NCBI RefSeq assembly: GCF_024171785.1
Contig: NZ_JAMTCK010000020.1
Span: 80,843-144,842, forward strand
Direction of reading: 5' to 3'
Source of the DNA: Goodfellowiella coeruleoviolacea
GTDB lineage: Bacteria > Actinomycetota > Actinomycetes > Mycobacteriales > Pseudonocardiaceae
DNA: 64,000 nucleotides
Under the pieces are notes generated by a model. That model was not told where the DNA came from. It did not search any database and worked only from the letters and a program-made list of their open reading frames with translations. The position numbers and the translations under genes were made by a program. Positions 15,460-22,984 of this stretch are shown here, piece after piece; position 1 is the stretch's first letter, and each line of letters begins with the position of its first letter.

Positions 15460-16158
15460 ATGGTCGAGCCATCCCCGTCAGCGCCCACCACATCCGAGGC
15501 GGCCGTGTTCGAGGCGGCGCTGTTCGATCTGGACGGCACGCTGGTGGACACCGAGCCGCGCAGCCAGGCCGCGTGGCAGCGGCTGTTCGACGTGCACGGC
15601 GTGCCGCACGAGCCCGGGCTGGTGGCCTCCTTCGCCGGCCGGCCGGGCAAGGTGGTGCTCGCCGAGAACCTGCACCGCTTCGGCCCAGGCCACACCGTGG
15701 CCGAACTGTTCACCGAGGCCCTGTCCTACGCCACCGCGCCGGCCGAGCCGGTGGCCGGTGCGGTGGAGCTGGTGCGCTCGCTGCACGAGCGGGGCGTGCC
15801 GATCGGTGTGGTCACCTCCGGCACCAGGGACTACGCCCACGCCGAACTGGACACCCTCGGGCTGCGCCCGCTGTTCGACGTGGTGATCACCGCCGAGGAC
15901 GTGACGGCCGGCAAGCCCGACCCCGAGGGCTATCTGGCCGGCTGCCGCGCCCTGGGTGTCGCGCCCGGGCGCACCGTGGTGTTCGAGGACGCGCCGGCCG
16001 GGGTGGCCGCCGCCAAGGCCGCCGGCGCGTTCTGCGTGGCACTCACCACCACCCAGCCGGCCAGCGCGCTGGCCTCGGCCGACCTCGTGGTGGCCGACCT
16101 GTCCGAAGTGGACTGGGCGGGCACCGGCCAACCGACCAGGCGGGTGTCCCCGGCCTGA
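15460..16158 (+). CDS. HAD-superfamily phosphatase, sugar-phosphatase/beta-PGM-like
   Basis: 232 residues from ATG 15460 with GAGAGGA upstream, only 14 bases after the MFS stop, so probably cotranscribed with it. All four HAD motifs are present: FDLDGTLVDTEP (nucleophile Asp ~22), VTSGTRDYA (Thr/Ser motif II ~112), the Lys in GKPDPEGYL (~150) and VFEDAPAGVAAAKAAG (~173). The helical cap insert between motifs I and II fits the DOG/sugar-phosphatase or beta-phosphoglucomutase group. Substrate is unknown. Confidence 0.92.
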   Translation: MVEPSPSAPTTSEAAVFEAALFDLDGTLVDTEPRSQAAWQRLFDVHGVPHEPGLVASFAGRPGKVVLAENLHRFGPGHTVAELFTEALSYATAPAEPVAGAVELVRSLHERGVPIGVVTSGTRDYAHAELDTLGLRPLFDVVITAEDVTAGKPDPEGYLAGCRALGVAPGRTVVFEDAPAGVAAAKAAGAFCVALTTTQPASALASADLVVADLSEVDWAGTGQPTRRVSPA

Positions 16159-16242
16159 CCACACAACCCTGCCGCAGGAACAGCCCACTGTGGACGGTGG
16201 CTCCGGTCCGCCACCTCAGGAACCGCCGGCTGGTGCTGGTGA

Positions 16243-16488
16243 TCACCGTGCCGCCTCCGGTTCCGGGTGGGTCGTGGCAGGGCCGGGGTCGAGGAGGGCA
16301 CCCGACCCTGCCACGGGTCGGGCACGCCCAGCCGGGGAAGACAGCGCGGCCGACCGGTCGGGGGACGGGGCTGGTGTGGGTGTGCGGCGAGGCGGGGCGG
16401 TCCGGACGTCGTGAATGATCTGGGCGAGCAGGCCCAGACCGATCAGGGCCAGGCCAGCGGCGGCACCGGCGAAGAGTGCGTCGACCAC
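16243..16488 (-). CDS. Small single-helix membrane protein, tentative
   Basis: 81 residues from GTG 16488, preceded by GGGAGG. One hydrophobic helix (VDALFAGAAAGLALIGLGLLA, residues ~2-22) is followed by a Pro/Arg/Ala-rich cytoplasmic-type tail. No family is recognised. Codon third positions are G/C rich and the ribosome site is good, but the short length leaves doubt. Confidence 0.45.
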   Translation of the reverse strand: MVDALFAGAAAGLALIGLGLLAQIIHDVRTAPPRRTPTPAPSPDRSAALSSPAGRARPVAGSGALLDPGPATTHPEPEAAR

Positions 16489-16745
16489 GACCACCTCCCG
16501 TGCGAACTGGTCGGGTGGCGGGCGAAACGCGTTCTGGTGTGCACGCTCGACGCCCAATGAGAAAGCGCCACCTCCGAGGTACAGAGGTGACGCTAGGAGC
16601 GGTCAAGATCGTTGCGTTTCCCCTCGGGACACACCTCGGTTGGCCGATGAGGTGGTGGCCGCCGTGGGCGATCAGGGACAACGTGCTGATCACTCAGAGC
16701 ACCAAGCGGCATGATCCCAGAACCCGGGACGGCACGCCACGCCCC

Positions 16746-16792
16746 GGTTCGGAACCTCCCGGCGTGTCGCCCGACGCTTGGGGTTCCGAACC
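16746..16792. repeat. Two palindromes GGTTCSGAACC
   Basis: GGTTCGGAACC at 16746-16756 and GGTTCCGAACC at 16782-16792 are 11-bp inverted repeats, themselves inverted copies of one another (extended to GAGGTTCCGAACC), 36 bp apart in non-coding DNA. Confidence 0.6.
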
Positions 16793-16848
16793 TCAGCACG
16801 TCCCTCGTCGGCGGGCGGCCGGTTGAGGGCTGGCCACTGCCACGCAGC

Positions 16849-16874
16849 AGCCCCCGGTAGTTCTACCGGGGGCT
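16849..16874 (-). terminator. Perfect 12-bp stem, terminator of the DUF4232 gene
   Basis: AGCCCCCGGTAG pairs perfectly with CTACCGGGGGCT, separated by TT. It lies about 110 bp past the stop of the leftward DUF4232 gene and has no U-run. Confidence 0.7.
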
Positions 16875-16983
16875 GTCCACTGTGGAGCGTGTGCGGCGGT
16901 TTCCGCGGCGCACAGACATCCCGCGGTGGGTTACGGACGCCGGAGCGCGCGGAACCCGCCGCGGGAGGTCAGCCGGTGGGTTG

Positions 16984-17505
16984 TCAGCCGGCCGGGTACT
17001 GGATGGCGCTCATCACCACGTACCCGCCGACGTTGGACGGCCACGCGATCTGCATCGTGTCGCCCGGCCCGTTCTCGCCCGGCAGGGTGAAGGACATCGA
17101 GGCGGGGGCCAACCTCGGGCCCCCGACCGGCGTGCCCACGTAGACCGCCGCCTCGTGGATACCACCGTCGAGCAAGATTTCGACATCGTCATCGCTCTGA
17201 CCACCGGCGACGCTGATGTTGAGGTTGTTGCCCTTGGCGCTGAGGAACCGCACGTTGCTGAGGGCACCGCCAATCCTGCAGGTCACGCCGTCCCTGGCGG
17301 CGATCGTGATCCAGAACAGCTTGGTGTCCTGGTTCGGCGAGTGGGCGTCGTGCGCGTTGATGTCCAGATCCGCGCTGGTGCACCACGCGACGTCAGCGTT
17401 CGCCGACCGCGCTCCGGTGGCAGCGGCCGCGGACGTACCCGCGACGGCGAGGAGAGCGGCGCTGGTCAGCGCGGCGGCGGTCAATGTCTTCCGGAACGCG
17501 TTCAC
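16984..17505 (-). CDS. Secreted DUF4232-like protein
   Basis: 173 residues from GTG 17505 with GGGAG 5 bases upstream. A typical Sec signal (NAFRKTLTAAALTSAALLAVAG, cleavage near ASAAAA-type residues ~30) precedes a beta-rich domain. Two Cys (WCTSADLDI near 41 and TCRIGGAL near 75) match the DUF4232 disulfide, and the fold ends VVMSAIQYPAG. DUF4232 proteins are exported actinobacterial proteins of unknown role, often with Ig-like fold. The gene is alone, ends in a strong hairpin, and lies downstream of the MFS gene with a hairpin between. Confidence 0.75.
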   Translation of the reverse strand: MNAFRKTLTAAALTSAALLAVAGTSAAAATGARSANADVAWCTSADLDINAHDAHSPNQDTKLFWITIAARDGVTCRIGGALSNVRFLSAKGNNLNISVAGGQSDDDVEILLDGGIHEAAVYVGTPVGGPRLAPASMSFTLPGENGPGDTMQIAWPSNVGGYVVMSAIQYPAG

Positions 17506-17563
17506 GTGTTCTCCCGAATTCTCACGAATGTAGTTCCCGTGCACGTGAACAAACGGCCCCGGT

Positions 17564-17588
17564 TCCTCCTGGGTTGTCTCCAGGAGGA
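17564..17588 (-). terminator. Hairpin after the MFS gene
   Basis: TCCTCCTGG (17564-17572) pairs with CCAGGAGGA (17580-17588) around a 7-base loop, about 64 bp past the stop of the leftward MFS gene. It could equally act in the leader of the DUF4232 gene, since the stem carries an AGGAGG sequence. Confidence 0.5.
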
Positions 17589-17651
17589 GTTCTGCCCGTT
17601 CAGCCGGCCGCACTGGGCTTTCCGGGCAACCGGCCTGGTCGTTGTGGGTGA

Positions 17652-18839
17652 TCACGTCGTGCGGGTAGCCGACGTCACCGGACGGGGTCCGGCTCCCGGT
17701 GCGGCGCGCTCGGTGTCGTGGGCCCGGCCGGGGCGCAGTGCCAGGGTGGCCGTGGCGAGACCGGCGACCAGCAGCAGTGCGACGGCCAGGCCGTGGCGGT
17801 CGGCGATCCAGCCGAGCGCGGACGGCCCCAGGATGGTGCCCACGCCCATGCAGATCAGCACCGCGCTCAGGGCCGCGGCCGGGTGCGCGGGGAACACCCG
17901 GTAGCTCCACACCGCGAGCAGCCCGGAGATGGCCATGAAGGTCACCCCGTACAGCGCGGCCGACACCAGGACCGCCGGCAGGCTGGCCGGGGCGAGCCCG
18001 AGCAGGGCGGCGGCCACGGCGAACGCCGCGATCAGCACGGTGTGCGTGCGGCGCAGACCCAGGCGGGCGATCAGCCAACCGGTTGCCGTGCCCAGCACGC
18101 CCGCCGCGCCCAGCACCGTCCAGAACAGCGCCGGGGCGCCGGTCGAGCCGCCGGTCGCTTCGGCCACCGCCGGCACGGCGAACAGCCAGTACACCGCGCC
18201 GCACACGCCGTAGAGCAGGGCGGTCGCCAACAGCGGGACGGCCGGGGCGCACCGCAGCCACCGCCCTGGCCGGCCGCTGGCGCGCTGGCCGCGCGACCGG
18301 GGCAGCAGCCGGGCGTTCCACAGCACCACACCCAGGGCGGCCGCGGCGAACAGCCACCAGGCCCACCGCCAGGCCGGCCCGTGCACCAGCAGCGCCACCG
18401 GCCCGGCGACCAGCACGGCGAGCGCGGTGCCGTTGGGGATCACCGCCATGACCCGCTCGACGCGGCGCGCCGGCACCACCGCGTCCACCACGGCCGAGCA
18501 GGCCGGCCAGGCCAGCCCGGAGCTGGCGCCGGCCAGGACCGTTCCGGTGACCAGCCAGAGCACCGTGCCGGCGCACGCGACCAGCGCGATGCCCACCGCC
18601 GCCAGCACACCGGAGGCGAGCACCAGGCAGCGCGGCCCGAACCGGTCCAGCAGCGGACCGACCGCGAGCAGCGCGGCCAGGCAGCTGAGGTAGCTGGCGC
18701 TGGACAGGGCGCCGGCCTGCCCCACGGACAGCCCGAACTCGGCGCGCACCTCGGGCAGGTACAGCCCGAGCGGGTAGCGGGCGAACCCGTAGGCCACGCC
18801 GATGGTGGCCAGTCCGGCCGCGGTCAGCGCGCGGGTCAC
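17652..18839 (-). CDS. MFS transporter, YbfB/YjiJ-like
   Basis: 395 residues from GTG 18839, preceded by GCGGAG. Twelve hydrophobic segments; helix 1 AGLATIGVAYGFARYPLGLYLPE and the following FGLSVGQAGALSSASYLS are typical of the YbfB/YjiJ-like MFS group, whose substrates are unknown. The start overlaps the stop of a 45-residue ORF (GTGA). The gene pair faces a GlxA-type regulator, a plausible controller. Confidence 0.88.
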   Translation of the reverse strand: MTRALTAAGLATIGVAYGFARYPLGLYLPEVRAEFGLSVGQAGALSSASYLSCLAALLAVGPLLDRFGPRCLVLASGVLAAVGIALVACAGTVLWLVTGTVLAGASSGLAWPACSAVVDAVVPARRVERVMAVIPNGTALAVLVAGPVALLVHGPAWRWAWWLFAAAALGVVLWNARLLPRSRGQRASGRPGRWLRCAPAVPLLATALLYGVCGAVYWLFAVPAVAEATGGSTGAPALFWTVLGAAGVLGTATGWLIARLGLRRTHTVLIAAFAVAAALLGLAPASLPAVLVSAALYGVTFMAISGLLAVWSYRVFPAHPAAALSAVLICMGVGTILGPSALGWIADRHGLAVALLLVAGLATATLALRPGRAHDTERAAPGAGPRPVTSATRTT

Positions 18840-18973
18840 CGCCGGCTCCGCCGGGCGGGCACGGGCAGGCCGTGCCGGATGGCGTGCCCGGCGTGCACGC
18901 CGTGGCCGAGGTCGCCGAGCACCCGCGCCACACTGCTCAGCACGGCCCGGAACAGGGGAAACCGTGTGGTCAT
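18836..18973 (-). CDS. Micro-ORF of 45 residues coupled to the MFS gene
   Basis: From ATG 18973 the frame reads 45 residues (MTTRFPLFRAVLSSVARVLG... to ARRSRR) and its TGA overlaps the GTG of the MFS gene. It is basic, with an amphipathic first half and GHGVHAGHAIRHGLPVP in the middle. No family is recognised and there is no clear ribosome site, so it may be a leader peptide, a small protein, or chance. Confidence 0.4.
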   Translation of the reverse strand: MTTRFPLFRAVLSSVARVLGDLGHGVHAGHAIRHGLPVPARRSRR

Positions 18974-18986
18974 GGGTCAAGGTTCG

Positions 18987-19002
18987 GTGATCACCGGATC
19001 AC
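18987..19002. promoter_or_regulatory. Inverted repeat in the MFS/GlxA-like divergent gap
   Basis: GTGATC-N4-GATCAC forms a perfect inverted repeat, and its left half is part of the 10-bp palindrome GGTGATCACC. It lies between the leftward micro-ORF/MFS unit and the rightward regulator gene. Confidence 0.45.
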
Positions 19003-19045
19003 GAGCCAGTGGCGTGAACGACGATGTTCGTCAAGAATCCGCCAC

Positions 19046-20080
19046 ATGGCCGATGATTCGCGGCGGACCGTGTCCGTGCTCGCCTACGACGGCATGACCG
19101 CGTTCGAGATGGGCATCGTCACCGAGGTGTTCGGGCTGCTCTGGCCGGACAGCGAGCGACCCTGGTACCGGCTGACGATCTGCGCGGAGCAGGCCCGGCC
19201 GGTGCGGGTCACCGGCGGCGCCACCCTGCACACCCGCTACGGGCTGGACACGCTCGCCAGCGCCGACACCGTGGTGATCCCGAGCGTCAAGGACGTGGCC
19301 GTGCCACCGTCCCGCGAGCTGGTGACGGCACTGCGCCGGGCCCACGAGCGGGGCGCCCGCGTGGTGTCCATCTGCTCGGGGGCGTTCGCGCTGGCCGCGG
19401 CCGGCCTGCTGGACGACCGGCCGGCCACCACGCACTGGCGCTACGCCGCCGAGTTGCAGCGCCGCCACCCGCGCGTGCGGGTCGACCCCAACCCGCTGTA
19501 CGTGGACGACGGCGACGTGCTGACCAGCGCCGGGTGCGCGGCCGGGCTGGACCTGTGCCTGCACCTGGTGCGCAAGGACTTCGGCGCGGAGGTGGCCAAC
19601 CGGGTGGCCCGCAACATGGTGGTGCCGCCGCACCGGGACGGCGGGCAGGCGCAGTACATCGCCAGCCCGGTGGCCGCCTGCCCCGGCGACGACCGGATCG
19701 CGCGCAGCATGGCGTGGGCGCTCGAACACCTGAACACGCCGATCACCGTGCCGGAGCTGGCCCGGCGGGCGGCCCTGTCGGAGCGCTCCTACCTGCGGCA
19801 CTTCACCCGCGCCACCGGCACCACGCCCAGCCGCTGGCTGATCAGCCAGCGCGTGCAGGCCAGCCTGGCGCTGCTGGAGTCCACGGACACGCCGATCGAG
19901 GAGATCGCCGCGGCCGTGGGCTTCGACACCGCGGCCACCTACCGGCACCACTTCACCCGGGCACTGCACACCGCGCCCACCGCCTACCGCCGCACGTTCC
20001 GCAACCGGGCGCGGCTGACCGGCGCGGCCCCGGAGGTCACCCCGGCCGGGCGCGTCAGCGGGGCGGGCCGAGGGCGTTGA
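19046..20080 (+). CDS. GlxA/FtrA-like regulator (DJ-1 fold plus AraC HTH)
   Basis: 344 residues from ATG 19046. Residues ~8-180 form a DJ-1/PfpI-like domain (VSVLAYDGMTAFEMGIVTE; elbow SICSGAFALAAAGLL with the Cys). Residues ~225-325 carry two AraC helix-turn-helix units: ITVPELARRAALSERSYLRHF and IEEIAAAVGFDTAATYRHHF. Such proteins are cytoplasmic activators or repressors with a non-enzymatic sensor domain. It is divergent from the MFS unit. Its 3' end overlaps the convergent sigma factor gene by 26 bp. Confidence 0.93.
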   Translation: MADDSRRTVSVLAYDGMTAFEMGIVTEVFGLLWPDSERPWYRLTICAEQARPVRVTGGATLHTRYGLDTLASADTVVIPSVKDVAVPPSRELVTALRRAHERGARVVSICSGAFALAAAGLLDDRPATTHWRYAAELQRRHPRVRVDPNPLYVDDGDVLTSAGCAAGLDLCLHLVRKDFGAEVANRVARNMVVPPHRDGGQAQYIASPVAACPGDDRIARSMAWALEHLNTPITVPELARRAALSERSYLRHFTRATGTTPSRWLISQRVQASLALLESTDTPIEEIAAAVGFDTAATYRHHFTRALHTAPTAYRRTFRNRARLTGAAPEVTPAGRVSGAGRGR

Positions 20081-21203
20081 GCCGGGCGGCCTGGCGCGTC
20101 AGGTGGCCGCGCTCGGCGAGGTTGGGTGCCTGGTGGGCGGCCTCGGCGTACAGCCGGGCCGCCGTCGCCAGGTCGCCGGCGCGCTCGTGGAGGTAGGCGG
20201 CCACCGCGGTGTAGCGGGGCAGCGAGCTGTCCAGTGCCGCGAGTGCCGCCAGGCCGGCGCGCGGTCCGTCGGCCTCGCCGACGGCCACCGCGCGGTTGAG
20301 TCGGACGATCGGGCTGTCGGTCAGGCGTGCGAGTTCGTCGTACCACTCGACGATCTGCACCCAGTCGGTTTCCTCGGCGGTGCGCGCGTCGGCGTGCAGT
20401 GCCGCGATGGCCGCCTGGGCCTGGAACTCCCCCAGTCGGTCGCGGGCCAGGGCCGCTTGCAGGATCCCGATGCCCTCGGCGATCAGCGCGGTGTCCCACC
20501 GGCCCCGGTCCTGCTCGGCGAGCGGCACCAGGGTGCCGTCGGGTGCGATCCGGGCGGCGCGCCTGGCGTGGTGGAGCAGCATGAGGGCGAGCAGCCCGGC
20601 CACCTCGGGGTGGTCGATGGCGGCGGCGAGCTGCCGGGTGAGCCGGATGGCCTCGGCGGCGAGGTCGACGTCCCCGGAGTAGCCCTCGTTGAAGACCAGG
20701 TAGAGGACGCGCAGCACGGTGGCGACGTCGCCGGGCTGGTCGAACCGCACGCCGGCGACGGTGCGCTTGGCCCGGCTGATGCGCTGCGCCATCGTCGCCT
20801 CGGGCACCAGGTAGGCCTGGGCGATCTGGCGGGTGGTCAGGCCGCCGACGGCGCGCAGGGTGAGCGCGACCGCGGACGCCGGCGTCAGCGAGGGGTGGGC
20901 GCACAGGAAGTAGAGCTGGAGCGTGTCGTCCACGGCGGGCGCCGGCCCGGGTGCCGGTTCCTCGCCGGCGAGGTCCTCGCGCCGGCGGCGGGCGGCGTCC
21001 GCCCTGGCCGCGTCGAGGAACCGGTGCCAGGCCACGGTGACCAGCCAGCCCTTCGGGTCGCGTGGCGGGTCGGCCGGCCAGGCGTTGATCGCCTGGACCA
21101 GCGCGTCCTGCACGGCGTCCTCGGCCGCCGCGAAGTCAGCTCCGCGGCGGACGAGGATCCCGAGCACGCTCGGCGTGAGGCTGCGGAGCAGGGCCTCGTT
21201 CAC
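20055..21203 (-). CDS. ECF-family sigma factor with C-terminal TPR-like domain (ECF42-like)
   Basis: 382 residues from GTG 21203, with CGGAG upstream inside the end of the YCII gene; GTG 21215, overlapping that stop, is an alternative. Residues ~1-75 form sigma region 2 (AAAEDAVQDALVQAINAWP, PKGWLVTVAWHRFLD) and ~105-160 region 4 (TTRQIAQAYLVPEATMAQRISRAKR, given in two parts). The long C-terminal part (FNEGYSGDVDLAAEAIRLTRQL onward) is the tetratricopeptide-like extension of the ECF42 group. These sigma factors lack an anti-sigma and are encoded beside YCII/DGPF proteins, exactly as here. Confidence 0.88.
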   Translation of the reverse strand: MNEALLRSLTPSVLGILVRRGADFAAAEDAVQDALVQAINAWPADPPRDPKGWLVTVAWHRFLDAARADAARRRREDLAGEEPAPGPAPAVDDTLQLYFLCAHPSLTPASAVALTLRAVGGLTTRQIAQAYLVPEATMAQRISRAKRTVAGVRFDQPGDVATVLRVLYLVFNEGYSGDVDLAAEAIRLTRQLAAAIDHPEVAGLLALMLLHHARRAARIAPDGTLVPLAEQDRGRWDTALIAEGIGILQAALARDRLGEFQAQAAIAALHADARTAEETDWVQIVEWYDELARLTDSPIVRLNRAVAVGEADGPRAGLAALAALDSSLPRYTAVAAYLHERAGDLATAARLYAEAAHQAPNLAERGHLTRQAARLNALGPPR

Positions 21204-21211
21204 GGGAGGGG

Positions 21212-21619
21212 TCACTCCGTGATGGTGGGCGGCGCGGCCAGGAACGGGCGCACCTCCAGCCACTCGTGGATCGGCTTGCCGCCCGCGCCGGGGGCGGCCG
21301 ACAGTTCCCCGGCCAGTTCGACGGCGCGCTCGTAGCTGTCGACGTCGATCACCATCCAGCCGGCGATGAGGTCCTTGGTCTCGGCGAACGGGCCGTCGGT
21401 GATCGGCGGGCGGCCCTCGCCGTCGTACCGGACGAACGTGCCCTCGGGGGCGAGCGCCTGCCCCTCGACGAACTCGCCGGTTTCCTCCAGCCGGGCGGCG
21501 AAGTCGTGCATGTACTGCATGTGGGCCGAGACCTCCTCCGGCGTCCACTGGTCCATGGGCACGTTGTTGACCGGAGCCGGAGCGCCGCGGTAGTGCTTGA
21601 GCAGCAGGTACTTGGCCAT
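21212..21619 (-). CDS. YCII/DGPF-domain protein, ECF42 partner
   Basis: 135 residues from ATG 21619. The YCII-related fold is clear: KYLLLKHYRG at the start and the eponymous ITDGPFAETKDLIAGWMVID near residues 80-100. Family members are small ferredoxin-like-fold proteins whose gene is linked to ECF42 sigma factors; the partner role is not known. It ends 8 bp before the sigma-factor start, so the two are one operon. Confidence 0.92.
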   Translation of the reverse strand: MAKYLLLKHYRGAPAPVNNVPMDQWTPEEVSAHMQYMHDFAARLEETGEFVEGQALAPEGTFVRYDGEGRPPITDGPFAETKDLIAGWMVIDVDSYERAVELAGELSAAPGAGGKPIHEWLEVRPFLAAPPTITE

Positions 21620-21778
21620 CGTGGTTCTCCTCGGTGCTGGTGCGACCCATTGTGGTCACGGTCGGCTCGGGGACGGAGCCGGTGACGCGTTCTCGACATC
21701 GCCGCGCGGAATTTTTTTGGGGATTTCTCGTCGAGGGGTCGCGGCTGTCCGCCGGTTGTCGTGATCATGACCGTCTGC

Positions 21779-21792
21779 TGGAAGTTCTTCCA
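21779..21792. promoter_or_regulatory. Candidate LacI-family operator, TGGAAGTTCTTCCA
   Basis: A perfect 6+2+6 inverted repeat 35 bp upstream of the LacI gene start, in an AT-enriched patch. Size and symmetry fit a LacI-family site. A partial copy (TTTCCAAT) lies at about 22886 in front of the binding-protein gene. Confidence 0.5.
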
Positions 21793-21826
21793 ATGGCTTG
21801 CGCCAGACCATCCCATAATTGCGGTC

Positions 21827-22849
21827 ATGACACGTCGTCTTGCTGAAGTTGCCCAGAAGGTCGGGGTCAGCGAAGCCACGGTGAGCCGGGTGCTCAACGG
21901 CCGGCCCGGCGTCTCGGAGAGCACCCGCACGGCCGTGCTGACCGCGTTGGACGTGCTGGGCTACGAGCGGCCGACCCAGCTGCGCGGCGAGCGCAACCGG
22001 CTGGTCGGCCTGGTGCTGCCGGAGCTGCAGAACCCGATATTCCCCGCGCTGGCCGAGATCCTGGGCAACGCCCTCGCCCGGGAGGGGTTCACCCCGGTGC
22101 TGTGCACCCGCGCGCCCGGCGGGGTGTCCGAGGCCGACTACGTCGACCTGCTGTTGCAGCAGCAGGTGTCCGGGGTGGTGTTCGCCGGCGGCGCCTACGC
22201 CCAGGGCGATGCCGGGCACGCGCACTACCAGCGGCTGCTGGAGCGCAACCTGCCCACCGTGCTGATCAACGCGGCAGTGGACCACCTGCGCTTTCCCCAG
22301 GTCTCCTGCGATGACGCGCTGGCCGTCGAGCAGGGCCTCGGCCACCTGCGGGCCCTGGGGCACGAGCGGATCGGGCTGCTGCTCGGGCCCACCGACCACG
22401 TGCCGTCGCAGCGCAAGCAGGCCGCGTTCCGGTCGCTGCTGGCCGGCACCGGGCTGCCCGCCGACCTGGTCGAGCACGGGCTGTTCTCCATCGAGGGCGG
22501 CCAGGCCGCGGCCACCCGGCTGCTGCCCCGCGGGGTCACCGCGATCCTGTGCGCGAGCGACCCGCTGGCGCTGGGCGCGATCCGGGCGGTGCGCCGGCAG
22601 GGGCTGACCGTGCCCGGGGACGTGTCCGTGGTCGGCTACGACGACTCGGCGCTGATGCGCTCGGTCGACCCGCCGCTGACCACGGTCCGCCAGCCCATCG
22701 AGGCGATGGGCCGGGCCGTGGTGGAACTGCTGGTCAAGCAGGTCAACGGCGGCCAGGTGGCGGTGGAGGAACTGCTGTTCGCGCCCGAACTGGTGGTGCG
22801 CGGCTCGACCACGCGGGCCCCGGCGACACCCGCGACCGGGACCGGCTGA
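21827..22849 (+). CDS. LacI family transcriptional regulator of the alpha-glucan locus
   Basis: 340 residues from ATG 21827. The start RRLAEVAQKVGVSEATVSRV is the LacI helix-turn-helix (residues ~2-22) with hinge NGRPGVSESTR following. The periplasmic-binding-like sensor domain has RLVGLVLPELQNPIFPALAE, a central ERIGLLLGP and VGYDDSALMRSVDPPLTTV. It precedes, on the same strand, a binding protein, two permeases and two glycosidases, so it most likely represses them until an oligosaccharide binds. Confidence 0.95.
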   Translation: MTRRLAEVAQKVGVSEATVSRVLNGRPGVSESTRTAVLTALDVLGYERPTQLRGERNRLVGLVLPELQNPIFPALAEILGNALAREGFTPVLCTRAPGGVSEADYVDLLLQQQVSGVVFAGGAYAQGDAGHAHYQRLLERNLPTVLINAAVDHLRFPQVSCDDALAVEQGLGHLRALGHERIGLLLGPTDHVPSQRKQAAFRSLLAGTGLPADLVEHGLFSIEGGQAAATRLLPRGVTAILCASDPLALGAIRAVRRQGLTVPGDVSVVGYDDSALMRSVDPPLTTVRQPIEAMGRAVVELLVKQVNGGQVAVEELLFAPELVVRGSTTRAPATPATGTG

Positions 22850-22933
22850 CCGCTGCCGCCAGTCGCCCGAATGACTGTTCACAATTTCCAATTTTTCGTC
22901 GGACTCTTGCGGTAGCGGCCCGGCGAACTTATC

Positions 22934-22947
22934 GTGACCGCCGTCAC
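22934..22947. promoter_or_regulatory. Inverted repeat before the binding-protein gene
   Basis: GTGAC-N4-GTCAC lies 38 bp before the ATG at 22985. The preceding 60 bp (22870-22900) are AT-rich and are the likely promoter of the transport operon. Confidence 0.4.
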
Positions 22948-22984
22948 GTGCCCCAGCGTCGCGAGCGCGAGAAGAGGCGGTCAG

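Larger units (their letters stand above)
16489..16983. other. Non-coding stretch with palindromes
   Basis: About 500 bp with no convincing gene on either strand. It contains the two GGTTCSGAACC palindromes, a strong hairpin at 16849-16874 and one TCCACTGTGGA palindrome at 16876-16886. Upstream of the small membrane gene there is a locally AT-rich patch around 16680-16720. Confidence 0.6.

Noticed and set aside
16746..16792. tRNA T-arm or LexA site from the GGTTC/GAACC palindromes
   Set aside because: No cloverleaf can be formed around them, and the half-site order is inverted relative to the SOS box.
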